A stretch of 64,000 nucleotides of DNA from an uncultured Senegalimassilia sp. (GTDB lineage: Bacteria; Actinomycetota; Coriobacteriia; Coriobacteriales; Eggerthellaceae): positions 1 to 64,000 of the forward strand of contig NZ_CABQJR010000001.1 of NCBI RefSeq assembly GCF_902464545.1. The letters run 5' to 3'. The notes beneath the pieces are model-generated. The model saw only the letters and a list, made by a program, of their open reading frames with translations. It was not told where the DNA came from and did not search any database. Below, in pieces: positions 13,301-18,372 of this stretch. The stretch's first letter is position 1. Each line of letters starts with the position of its first letter. The translations under genes and the position numbers were made by a program.

Positions 13301-15421
13301 GGCCAGGTCTCCGCCGTGCGCGCCACGGGCAGCGCTACCCACGTTTCCGACGGCAAGGTGGCGAACACGATCGTCTATACCGAGAGCGAGGGCTTCAACG
13401 CGGACAACTACGCCATCTCCAAGGACGAGGGCGTGCTGAGCGTCACGGCCAAGCAGATCGCCGCGGCCGATATGACCGTCCGGGCTCCGGCCGACGTCGT
13501 GTACAGCGGCAAGGCCCAGCAGCAGAAGCCGGTCGTGAAGGACGGCGATAAGGTGCTGGTCGAGGGCGTCGACTACGAGTTGACGTACTCCGGGAACGCG
13601 ACCGACGCGGGTACCGTCACGGTGACTGTGACCGGCAAGGGCGACTACGCCGGCAGCGTCGACGTGGCGTACCAGATCGCCCCTGCGCCGCTGACGGTGA
13701 CCACCGAAAGCGCCAACAAGGTTTACGACGGCAAGCCCCTGACCGCTGACGGCAAGGTCGACGGCCTGGTCAACGGCGAGACCGTCGCGTTCAAGGTGGT
13801 CGGCAGTCAGACCAAGGTCGGCGAGAGCGACAACGCCTACAAGATCGAGTGGAGCGGGACAGCGAAGCGGGCGAACTACAGGCTTGAGGCCGAGACTATC
13901 GGCAAGCTGACCGTCACCGAGTCCGCCGACGAGGTGGTCGTGACCACCACGGGCGGCACCTTTACCTACGACGGCGCGTCCCACGGCGCCACCGTCAAGG
14001 TGGCCAATCTGCCCGAGGGCTACTCGCTTGAGACCGCCGAGTCCGCGGCAAGCGCGAAGGACGTCTCCGACGGCGAGGTGGCGGCCACGGCAGACGTGCT
14101 CGTCATCAAGAACGCCGAGGGCGAGGACGTCACCTCAAAGTTGAACATCAAGTTCGTCGACGACACCATCAAGGTCGAGCCGGCGAAGCTGACCGTGACC
14201 ACCCCGAGCGTTACGAGGGTCTTCGATGGCGATGCGCTGACGGCCGAGGGCAGGGTGTCCGGCTTCGTGAGCGGCGAGACCGCAACCTTCAAGACCACCG
14301 GCAGCCAGACCGAGGTCGGCTCGAGCGTGAACGGCTACGAGCTGGTTTGGGATGGCAGCGCGAAGGCGGCGAACTACACGGTCGTGGAGAACCTCGGCAC
14401 GCTGACGGTGTCGGCGCAGTCCATCGACCCCGACGATGCCGGCGCGTTCGGCGGCGTGACGGTCGGCTATCTGGCCGACACGGTGTACAACGGCGCCGAT
14501 CAGCGCTTCGAGCCCGAAGTGGTCGACAAGGGCGGCAAGGCGCTGGTGAAGGGCCGCGATTACGAGCTTTCCTTCTCCGGTGATGTGAAGAACGTCGGCG
14601 AGGTGACCGTGATCGTCATCGGCAAGGGCAACTTCGCCGGCAGCGTCGAGCGCACGTACCACATCACGCCCGCGCCGCTGGCGGTGACCACGGGCAGCGA
14701 CTCGAAGATCTACGACGGCAGCGAGCTCACGAACAGCGAGCTGTCGATCGAGGGCCTGCAGGGCGAGGATCGAGTCACGGCGGCCACCACCGGCAGCCAG
14801 ACCGAGGTGGGCAGCTCCGAGAACACCTATCGCATCACGTGGGGCGATGTCGATGCTGCCAACTACGTCATCGACGAGCACCTGGGCACGTTGACGGTCA
14901 CGCCGGCTCCGGTGCCCCCGACGCCGAATCCGGATGACGGCACGACTCCGACGCCGGAGCCCACCCCGAGCCCGACCCCCGGCGACGGCTCGACGCCTGG
15001 CACGACTCCGGACGGCACGACGCCCGGTTCGACTCCGAATCCTGGCAACGGCTCGACGCCCGCCTCGGCTTCGACTCCGGCGCCTGCGGCCGCCGGCCCG
15101 CTCGATGCGTTGGCCGACGTGCTCGAGGGCGCGTACGAATCGGTGACGGGCGGCCCCGAGGCCGATAACCCGGTCGAGGAGGAGCGGATCTACGACGCCG
15201 AGAACCCGTTGGGCAGGGAGTCGGTCGAGGATCGTTGCTGGGTGCACTGGTACATGATCGTCGGCATGGTCCTGACGGCTGTCTATGGTCTTGCGGCGGC
15301 GCTTCGCCGTAAGAACCACGAGCGCAAGCTGCGCAACGACATGAACGACGTCTTGGGCGACGGCGACGGCAAGGACCCCTCGGGGTCTCCCGCCGCCAAG
15401 CCCGCTGGAATGGAGGCTTAG
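1379..15421 (+). CDS. giant MBG/YDG-repeat surface protein, membrane anchored
   Basis: Predicted exported, cell-surface adhesin-like protein of about 4680 residues. Start chosen at ATG 1379 (MKAKSNELTV), five bases after AGGTGA. An N-terminal hydrophobic segment (ALSVALSVVLMGFGWPAV) ending near VYAGDG fits a signal peptide, followed by an Ala/Ser-rich low-complexity region. Then come a BIG2-like Ig domain (TWTSSDPSVATIDAAGKVVG), two MucBP-like units (GYTPVS..FYYR) and about 43 beta-rich repeats, each marked by a YDG/YNG motif (typically KVYDGTALT) and a GSQT..G motif, as in MBG/YDG families. The C-terminus is a Pro/Thr/Gly-rich spacer, one transmembrane helix (WYMIVGMVLTAVYGLAAAL) and a ~45-residue basic/acidic tail. 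No LPXTG motif is seen, so anchoring is probably by the helix. Long near-identical DNA blocks lie inside the gene. A small membrane-protein gene follows after 4 nt. The ligand is unknown. Confidence 0.88.
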   Translation: MKAKSNELTVDSMAQRYSLGHKALSVALSVVLMGFGWPAVSPSQVYAGDGAAADDAAAQVEGASSGAATSSADKAADTAASSAASAESSAAPAASEQPTSTASQQQAAPSASESAQPAATQEVESAKQDAETADVELVLGNASITYMNQVVSAPAKKVTVPVKDDFKFTVSPDNGYNLTKAVLKVSGKENPISPDDQGVYTVSATDVAAGATVTLETEAVSSESGKNAAAVSIEDDATEKTQASVSGAGAISGPTSVAQGDEVTLADSTKKPDNTDFEKWIYVGETATYQGTSGNEWSNYSSWWYPGKDEGFISFEKDGDSVTVTGQAKGDVVLMHGYWNSSWQWITEKFTIHVLPKAPITSLEITDSDTTVEQFKSITLKTNADTDVTWTSSDPSVATIDAAGKVVGVKPGKVTIVATTVTAEGKVLTATHEVAVTESTAQQINAKLFFLKSPTNNPDSNSAGDWFPTGGQSNLGVKVNVEGAAFSGQNTWDNVANRVVKWPDGSAGSSWTLPQGNSYWDKVFDSYKSEIEDKLHVSISKDDVEAIVLHPYKISNNSGIYHLDCKVEIKVKQVVTATFWLQSAGATGFDKQYSVSTLEVKDGAAQVVAPAAPEAEKTVNGVTYKFMGWYSDKDCTQPVTFPVTTAENVFYYGKYVPCDQSIQVNYYLDNTNTPVAPSQTLTGYMKGQKVTQTPIDIPGYTPVSTDAKSGVVGTDSSINFYYRANPVDYSVEYYWTGSDEPLSPSEKHSGHVVGDQVTGLEPKAIAGYTPVSDNVKDLKLGADESKNVVKFYYRQNVSLTANSDDNKTYNGSEQSVEGYTTNLPEGASTSFDGVTLEGGKGTNAGDYPYTFANGTIGKVSSDNNYVVTQTTPGNLHIGPVTDEVTITISGHNGGEKYSGEEQSVSGYDVSGLPAGVGEGDISFTGKAEAKGTDAGEYKMGLAETQFSLKGDAAKNYVNVKFRVGRDGVLTIGKRTVILTSEDGDKNYDGKTLQRRTNIGERVSGDGFAGKDGVLAKDKLTWYDENNILPGTYENKFEPAYTSSTNLNNYDVQLVFGKLVVNARADNKKYEVTVKGASGTSVYNGQPHSATGLETTSYTNKEGVRFSIRAKTSGAESKVDAGTYENKVSDVVVTDPHGNDVTDQFKITTEDGKLTIDKRAVTITAGSAEKEYDGSALTADQADPKFTTKGFVDGQGISNVTVEGSQTQCGTSASTIKDNSWKFQTGTNGDNYSVTVKPGTLTVKHRSDDKKYAITLTGKSDDGATYDGKEHTVSGVEQDRWTFDGVEYTVSNYRANASGTDAGTYSNIVTSGERGYKVTDPNGNDVTEEFSISVAPGTLTISPAEVTVTAGSATRTYNGSALTAAEAEREFMADGFVGDDGIASARVDGSITNVGETDSNVVQDSVVLKDGTKASNYNITYKPGKLEVTPNTDEVVVTIAEKSDAKEYNGSEQSIEGYSFANISNSNYAATAVKFVGSPDDKVAKGTDAGTYEMNLKPEDFKNGSANFANVKFEIVDGSLVIAKRAVTLTSDTPAEKTYDGNPLEDHNVSVTSGSLATGDKLVVDVTGSQTDAGSSANAFTYELVDAAGNGLAKDAEGAYRNYNVTKVEGVLKVNPVSDEVVVTITGDHAEGTYNGKPLTATGYTFASSNALYTSAKVAFSGENSVSRTDAGTTVMDLQGKFANADAVNFPNVRFNITNGSVAISKAKVTLRSADLTKEYDGTALTNKNGGEGQTPLAEESGWVEGEGAAYVFTGSQTLVGGSPNAFNYTLNGNTKEGNYDIGVIPGQLTVTNRQAQYQVTVEANSSTGNRYDGVEHAATGLKTSEFTVDGQKYTVEGLNTSDPRAVNAGEYANTISGTPVVKDANGNDVSSQFAVTLVPGKLEIAKRSVTLTSASDSRVYNGEALTNDGVTVGGDGFVAGEGAVYNVTGTITDAGKVANSFTYERNSNTNFDNYTITKEEGTLEVTPVADKVTVTITGNSATLPYSGSEQSVAGYDFKASNPLYKEGDLAFSGTAVAKGTNAGTYNMNLASGLFSNISGNFTNVEFVVVDGSLEITGGDLDAGKVVWDVHDVQKVYDGTPLSAYVAKATDKFGNALKVEYSTDGEQWTDDPSSITLTHFGYQEVKLRATGANYAAGQYAENKDGEWVAITSRPVKLTSKGDNKKYDGKPLTNDTVTVETKGEGTGFIDGEGVTINVTGSQTDAGESDNTFDYTFNEGTNANDYWVTTEYGKLVVTASDSEVVATIAGHNKTVEYNGSEQSVEGYDFVEEASNPLYKEGDFTFSGEAIAKGTNVGTYNMNLASEQFINKSDNFSKVVFAVTDGTLTITPKSIVPDPENPKNTMSVDSPADVVYNGQDQTWTPVVKDGERTLEPGKDYTVEYSTADHTNVTGKITVTITGIGNYSGKVERTYQITKRTVGLKSEGGSKPYDGTALTKPEVSGWQQQGDTGFVTGEVSNVRATGSVTTVAQGGVTNSIAYDTNAGFNESNYTISKDEGKLSITALAAEDGIAITPNNATYIYDASSHEAGAAAASASVAGTDVNLEYRVNASADTEWRSNASAITAINAGALTVEVRASAANYSGYKYAEQTLTIQKRDVELTSASASKVYDGAPLAKDWVDMGPNRPDTGFIWTDLSGDGQVHATGSQTEVGSSENVISYQLKPGAENNYNIIGEHVGTLTVTAQSITPDPQNPDSYKGVAIDEPNDHVYDGTEHKWAPEVTDKDGNKLVEGSDYTVTYDTDDFVNVKVVNVTIAGKGSYTGTCVKAYEITKAPLIVNAESASKVYDGEALTAGATIEGLVGGETAAAQAHGSQTEVGSSANTVSDITLDDITWDTAKKGNYYIAAQNDGTLTVTPKGIAQMTVSSLPDVIYNGESQQQKPVVKDGEKALTEGVDYELTYSENTTDAGTVTVTVTGKGNYAGSVDVEYLITPAPLAVATPSASGVYNGKPLTAAGSVSGFVNGESAPFETTGSQTEVGTSDNTYAIDWAAAGATAKQANYTVSESIGKLTVTEFADQVVVTTTGGAFTYDGTAHGATVTVGALPEGYTLEAAASSATATNVSDGEVAATADVLVIKNAQGEDVTSKLNVKFVDGAIKVEPAKLTVTTPSASKPYDGNALTAEGKASGFVNGEAATLKTTGGQTTVGTSENGYELVWDDNAKAENYTVEENLGTLEVTKSMAGIVVIPQGGTKVYDGTALESAGVNVIGVPAGFALSAKTKGSTTDAGYVTAEVDSYIITNAAGQDVTDQFGNVATGKASLVVTKRPVTLVSGDASKVYDGTALTEHKVSVEDGSLASGEEFGYDFFGFQTSVGSSKNTFAAKPGNGSTKVENYDITYRYGTLTVSAQSINPDDPIPGAYAGVKVNAPSDAVYDAREHKWIPVVTGKDGNALVEGRDYTVTYSTDDFTNVTGAIKVTITGIGDYTGSVTREYQIAPAFVKLASNTREFLYNGAYQSDDAVTVQGAEALFRSQVDDLQAVGKVMTVAEGKVPNTIAYTWKDGFKVSNFAIEKNEGELSVVVKDIVSSADMTVSSPSDLVYDGREHKWAPEVKDGEKLLTEGVDYTVSYSADDFTNVTGVITVTVTGQGNYAGSVERAYRITPAPLTVATPSASGVYNGNALTAAGSVSGFVSGESAPFETTGSQTEVGTSDNTYAIDWAAAGATAKQANYTVSESIGKLTVTEFAGRVVATPGSYSGVYDGQAHGVDVTVSGLPEGYSVKAAHSNATATDATDEAGVTASVDELVIVNAQGEDVTDKLDIERQAGAIKIAPAEYHVVTEGAFKVYDGTALTAPGKIVGLVNGEEASLSVTGSQTDAGSIANAYAIAFDKSAKEGNYIHGADVIGTLEVAAAKAEGKIALSGSSASKVYDGKPLAAQVASATVPTQDPVTIEYSLDGESWTTDPGSLTATDVADSATVQLRASSLGNYEGYVYGSQQLSVTKRAVNLKSDSASKVFDGTALTRPEVVGWKQLGDEGFVDGQVSAVRATGSATHVSDGKVANTIVYTESEGFNADNYAISKDEGVLSVTAKQIAAADMTVRAPADVVYSGKAQQQKPVVKDGDKVLVEGVDYELTYSGNATDAGTVTVTVTGKGDYAGSVDVAYQIAPAPLTVTTESANKVYDGKPLTADGKVDGLVNGETVAFKVVGSQTKVGESDNAYKIEWSGTAKRANYRLEAETIGKLTVTESADEVVVTTTGGTFTYDGASHGATVKVANLPEGYSLETAESAASAKDVSDGEVAATADVLVIKNAEGEDVTSKLNIKFVDDTIKVEPAKLTVTTPSVTRVFDGDALTAEGRVSGFVSGETATFKTTGSQTEVGSSVNGYELVWDGSAKAANYTVVENLGTLTVSAQSIDPDDAGAFGGVTVGYLADTVYNGADQRFEPEVVDKGGKALVKGRDYELSFSGDVKNVGEVTVIVIGKGNFAGSVERTYHITPAPLAVTTGSDSKIYDGSELTNSELSIEGLQGEDRVTAATTGSQTEVGSSENTYRITWGDVDAANYVIDEHLGTLTVTPAPVPPTPNPDDGTTPTPEPTPSPTPGDGSTPGTTPDGTTPGSTPNPGNGSTPASASTPAPAAAGPLDALADVLEGAYESVTGGPEADNPVEEERIYDAENPLGRESVEDRCWVHWYMIVGMVLTAVYGLAAALRRKNHERKLRNDMNDVLGDGDGKDPSGSPAAKPAGMEA
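10160..10417 (+). repeat. in-frame direct repeat A, copy 1 (giant gene)
   Basis: A 258-bp block nearly identical to 12164-12421, offset 2004 bp (668 codons, no indel). It encodes one MBG-like unit beginning PAPLAVATPSASGVYNG. Confidence 0.9.
10391..10893 (+). repeat. in-frame direct repeat B, copy 1 (giant gene)
   Basis: About 503 bp similar to 13901-14403 at a constant offset of 3510 bp (1170 codons). It spans two repeat units from GKLTVTEFA to ENLGTL. It overlaps the end of repeat A, so the domains have been reshuffled as modules. Confidence 0.85.
12164..12421 (+). repeat. in-frame direct repeat A, copy 2 (giant gene)
   Basis: Second copy of the block at 10160-10417. Few base changes are visible, which suggests a fairly recent duplication or conversion. 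Confidence 0.9.
13901..14403 (+). repeat. in-frame direct repeat B, copy 2 (giant gene)
   Basis: Second copy of 10391-10893. Both copies hold the TTGG.FTYDG unit and the LTVTTPS unit in the same order. Confidence 0.85.
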
Positions 15422-15425
15422 GGCT

Positions 15426-15977
15426 ATGAGGAAAAGCAACTATCTGGTGCTGGGCGCGGCGGCCATCGTCGCGGCGCTGCTGCTGGTGCTGTGGTACCAC
15501 CTGGGCTTCAACCGCATCGATAGCCCGCTCGACCTGACGCTGGCCATTGTATGGTGGGTCGGCATCGTGGCCATCGCCGCGATTCTCGTCCGCTTAGAGG
15601 AGCGTCGCCGTCGCCAGATCCGCACGCTGTACGTGTCCTCGAAGTCGCTGTACAGCAGCGAGCTCGGTATGGTGGGCATCGGGGAAGCCGGTGCGGTCGA
15701 GGCCATGCGCGGCATGCTCGGCCAGCTGAAATACGGCTTCGATTCGAAGGGCCTGCCGGACCGCAAGAAGTTCGACTACCGCTTCGTCGTGCGAACCGAC
15801 GAGTTCAAGGAGCACGATAGCGAAGACGGCAAGCCCGCCGATGACGCGGCGGCAGCCTTGGCGGCCCAGCGCAAGGATCCCACGTGGAAGGGCACGGTCA
15901 TCAAGGTCGACCGCCAAAACGGGAACAGCGAAACCCCGTTCGACGGCATCGATCAACTGAAGGCGGCGCTGGCCTAG
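15426..15977 (+). CDS. two-helix membrane protein, partner of the giant surface protein
   Basis: A 183-residue protein of unknown function. Two hydrophobic segments are seen at about residues 7-24 (LGAAAIVAALLLVLWYHLGF) and 38-54 (LAIVWWVGIVAIAAILV), followed by a basic RLEERRRRQ stretch. The rest is a soluble, probably cytoplasmic region rich in charged residues, ending DGIDQLKAALA. It starts 4 nt after the stop of the giant gene, with GGAGG (15411-15415) inside that gene's last codons, so the two are almost surely co-transcribed and translationally coupled. The tight coupling suggests a role in export, folding or anchoring of the repeat protein, but no recognised domain supports this. Confidence 0.8.
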   Translation: MRKSNYLVLGAAAIVAALLLVLWYHLGFNRIDSPLDLTLAIVWWVGIVAIAAILVRLEERRRRQIRTLYVSSKSLYSSELGMVGIGEAGAVEAMRGMLGQLKYGFDSKGLPDRKKFDYRFVVRTDEFKEHDSEDGKPADDAAAALAAQRKDPTWKGTVIKVDRQNGNSETPFDGIDQLKAALA

Positions 15978-16045
15978 CCGGTCGCCCCGCGCAATCTCGT
16001 TTGCCGCCCTCGGCACCAAGCGAGGGTTGATTGGGCAAGACCCTC

Positions 16046-16080
16046 ACGGGCCCGGGAGAAATCCCGGGCCCGTCTTATAT
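16046..16080 (+). terminator. terminator after the surface-protein operon
   Basis: Perfect 12-bp stem (ACGGGCCCGGGA / TCCCGGGCCCGT) with a GAAA loop, followed by CTTATAT. Confidence 0.75.
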
Positions 16081-16088
16081 CGCAAGCT

Positions 16089-16244
16089 GGATGAACACCC
16101 TCCTGGAACCTGTTCATGTCCCAGCACGAGGGCGGTTGGCCTGAACAGGTTCCAGGTACCTGTTCACGTTCGCTTGAACGGGTTCCAGGAACCTGTTCGC
16201 GTTCGTGTGGGATCGGATGAACACCCTCCTGGAACCTGTTCATC
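16089..16244. repeat. cluster of four TGAACA...TGTTCA palindromic units (REP-like)
   Basis: Four imperfect palindromes lie in 156 bp. Two copies of a 28-nt unit (16089-16116 and 16215-16242; GGATGAACACCC.. to ..CCTGTTCAT) are identical. Between them are two diverged units, 16141-16167 and 16173-16199, sharing GGTTCCAGG and CCTGTTC. They resemble REP elements of Coriobacteriia. The same TGAACA/TGTTCA ends occur in the large inverted repeat at 59908-60003. No RAYT-type transposase gene is in the window. The rest of the 458-bp gap up to 16435 shows no gene. Confidence 0.7.
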
Positions 16245-16435
16245 CACAAATGATGGTTCGGCGCCGTGAGCTGCAAGGCGCTTCGGGCCGGGGAGGGCAA
16301 AAGTCGGGAAAGTTAACCATCGTTCACGGTTTCTTCACGTTCGCTTGACGCGTTCTGTAAACTGGGAACCTGACACACGGAGCGCATGCGACGCATGCGC
16401 AGGCAAGGGCACCTTTCGATCGCAAGGCAAGGTTC

Positions 16436-17392
16436 ATGGAAGACATCACGCATCTCATCGGGCACGTTCTCGAGCACTCCGTCGAGGACACGCTGTACCT
16501 TATCCCGTTTTTGTTCGTCACCTATCTGGCAATGGAGTGGCTCGAGCACAAGGCGGGCGACAAGGCCGAGGAGGCCGTGCGCCGTGCAGGCGCGGCGGGG
16601 CCGGTAGTCGGTGCGCTCGTGGGCATCGTCCCGCAATGCGGCTTCTCGGCGGCGGCGGCAACGCTGTGGGCGGGCCGCGTCATCACGCTTGGCACGCTGT
16701 TCGCGGTGTTCCTGTCAGCCTCCGACGAGATGCTGCCCATCTTCCTGGCCGAGCAGGTGGCGCCGATGACCATCCTGAAGATCATGGGCGTGAAGCTGAT
16801 AATCGGCATGGTCATGGGCTTCGTGGTGGACGCGGCCATCCGACTGGCGCGCCGCGACCGCGAGAAGCTGCGCATCCACGAGCTATGCGAACGCGACCAT
16901 TGCCATTGCAACGGCGATTGCGAAACTTGCGAGCAGCAGCCGGAGCTGGCGTACGATTTCGAGCACGATGAGGAACACGAGCATCATCACGAGGGCGGCT
17001 CCATCTTGCGCAGCGCCCTTAAGCACACGGTGCAGGTCACGGTGTTCATCTTCGTCATCACCCTTGTGCTCGACGGCGCGCTGGAGCTGGTCGGCGAAGA
17101 TGCGCTCGGCGCGTTTTTGGGCAGCAACCCGGTGCTTTCCGTGCTGGGCAGCGCGTTGGTGGGCCTTATCCCGAACTGCGCGGCAAGCGTGGTGATCGCG
17201 CAGCTCTACGTCGAGGGCGCGCTCGGCGCGGGCGCCATGATGGCGGGCCTTCTGGTGTCGGCCGGCGTGGGCCTGCTGGTGCTGTTCCGCACCAACCGCC
17301 GTCTTCGCCAGAACCTCATCGTGCTGGCGGGCCTGTGGGCCACGGGCGTGTTCTGGGGCCTCATCATCTCTGCGTTCGGCATCGCGTTCTAA
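16436..17392 (+). CDS. ArsP_2/DUF2899-type multi-TM permease (putative heavy-metal exporter)
   Basis: A 318-residue polytopic membrane protein matching in layout the putative 10-TM heavy-metal exporter family. It is two similar halves, each with a Pro-Gln/Asn-Cys signature (GIVPQCGFSAAAA near residue 62 and GLIPNCAASVVIA near 244), which looks like an internal duplication. Between the halves lies a soluble loop with a dense cluster of possible metal ligands, CERDHCHCNGDCETCEQQ, then an acidic/His run HDEEHEHHHEGG. That loop may bind a metal before export; which metal is not known. Start ATG 16436 after AAGGCAAGG. It stands alone, with a terminator on each side, and no regulator of the ArsR/MerR type is adjacent. 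Confidence 0.7.
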   Translation: MEDITHLIGHVLEHSVEDTLYLIPFLFVTYLAMEWLEHKAGDKAEEAVRRAGAAGPVVGALVGIVPQCGFSAAAATLWAGRVITLGTLFAVFLSASDEMLPIFLAEQVAPMTILKIMGVKLIIGMVMGFVVDAAIRLARRDREKLRIHELCERDHCHCNGDCETCEQQPELAYDFEHDEEHEHHHEGGSILRSALKHTVQVTVFIFVITLVLDGALELVGEDALGAFLGSNPVLSVLGSALVGLIPNCAASVVIAQLYVEGALGAGAMMAGLLVSAGVGLLVLFRTNRRLRQNLIVLAGLWATGVFWGLIISAFGIAF

Positions 17393-17437
17393 GGCGTCGG
17401 AACCGCGGGTGCGGGGCTGAAGCGGCGGTGCGCGGAA

Positions 17438-17490
17438 GGGCCGCATCCGATTCCCGCCAGGCGGGGGACGGGTGCGGCCCCTGCCGTTTT
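17438..17490 (+). terminator. terminator after the permease
   Basis: GGGCCGCATCC pairs with GGGTGCGGCCC (one G-T pair) around a ~20-nt loop, followed by CTGCCGTTTT. Confidence 0.6.
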
Positions 17491-17554
17491 ATGCGCATGG
17501 CCGAGCGCCGCGCCGCTGTGATAGCATGGATGTCAACGATGAAAGGAGCATGCA

Positions 17555-18157
17555 ATGGCAATCCTTGATGCCGGGATCGCCCGCGAGGAGGCTTTCGATC
17601 TGCTGAAGGCTCACAACCAGGACTCGTTCCATATCGAGCATGGCGAGACGGTCGAGCAGACCATGCGCTATTTCGCGCGCGAGTTCGATGCGGAGAACGA
17701 GGGCTTTTGGGGCATCGTCGGCCTGCTGCACGACCTTGACTGGGAAGAGCACGACGACGACCCCGAGAACCACACGGTATATGCGGCGGAGCTGATCGCG
17801 GCAGCCGGCGGGTCGCCCGAGCTCATCCGCGCCATCCAGACGCACAACAGCGATTTCAACCCCAGCCTGCCCGAGCCCGAGCTGCAGATGGAGAAGGTGC
17901 TCTTCGCCACCGAGGAGCTGACGGGGCTTATCGGTGCGGCGGTCGTCATGCGCCCGAGCAAGTCCGTCATGGACTTCAACGTGAAGTCGCTCAAGAAGAA
18001 GTTCAAGGATAAGCGTTTCGCGGCCGGCGTGAATCGCGACGTCATCCGCCGCGGCGCCGACATGCTGGGGTGGGAGCTTGGCGAGCTGTTCGAGCGTACC
18101 ATCACCGCCATGCAGTCGTTCGCACCCGATCGCGACACGTTCGTAGTGGTGGAGTAG
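17555..18157 (+). CDS. HD-domain protein, putative phosphohydrolase
   Basis: A 200-residue soluble protein of the HD superfamily. The central HD pair is seen as GLLHDLDWEEH (His59-Asp60), with upstream His26/His29 (FHIEHGETV) as possible extra metal ligands and a downstream TVYAAELIA helix as in HDIG proteins. Such proteins usually hydrolyse nucleotides or phosphate esters; the substrate here cannot be told. Strong Shine-Dalgarno AAAGGAG seven bases before ATG 17555. It is a single gene between a terminator upstream and a convergent phosphofructokinase gene downstream. Confidence 0.72.
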   Translation: MAILDAGIAREEAFDLLKAHNQDSFHIEHGETVEQTMRYFAREFDAENEGFWGIVGLLHDLDWEEHDDDPENHTVYAAELIAAAGGSPELIRAIQTHNSDFNPSLPEPELQMEKVLFATEELTGLIGAAVVMRPSKSVMDFNVKSLKKKFKDKRFAAGVNRDVIRRGADMLGWELGELFERTITAMQSFAPDRDTFVVVE

Positions 18158-18187
18158 CGCCTCGACGCCTTATCCGCCCAAAAGAAG

Positions 18188-18270
18188 GAAACGCCCGGCG
18201 CCCTCGATGAACCGCCAACCCCATTCAAGAAATAGGGGGAGCGGTCCAAACGGGGGTCGCCGGGCGTTTC
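18188..18270. terminator. long composite hairpin between convergent genes
   Basis: The outer stem GAAACGCCCGGCG (18188-18200) / CGCCGGGCGTTTC (18258-18270) is a perfect 13 bp. The 57-nt interior can form a second stem (ACCGC/GCGGT and CCCC/GGGG). It lies between the HD gene and the 3' end of the phosphofructokinase gene and would work in both directions. The remainder up to 18372 holds nothing evident. Confidence 0.55.
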
Positions 18271-18372
18271 GCGTTCAGCGCCTGTCGCCCGCGAGCTCGT
18301 CGTCTTCGCGGCCTCAGCCGCTTCGCTTTCGCGTTCGCAACCGCTTCGCCTTATGGCCTGCGGGCCTACTTG

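Noticed and set aside
7475..13984. 2169-codon open frame on the minus strand opposite the giant gene
   Set aside because: It is a shadow of the repeat gene's codon bias; the product is low-complexity (GVVALAGDGH-like runs) with no ribosome site, and the plus-strand frame is clearly the protein.
1379..15421. Giant gene as an assembly artefact of several genes
   Set aside because: The frame is open for 14 kb with consistent domain rhythm and no internal start with a ribosome site; only the repeat number is open to doubt.
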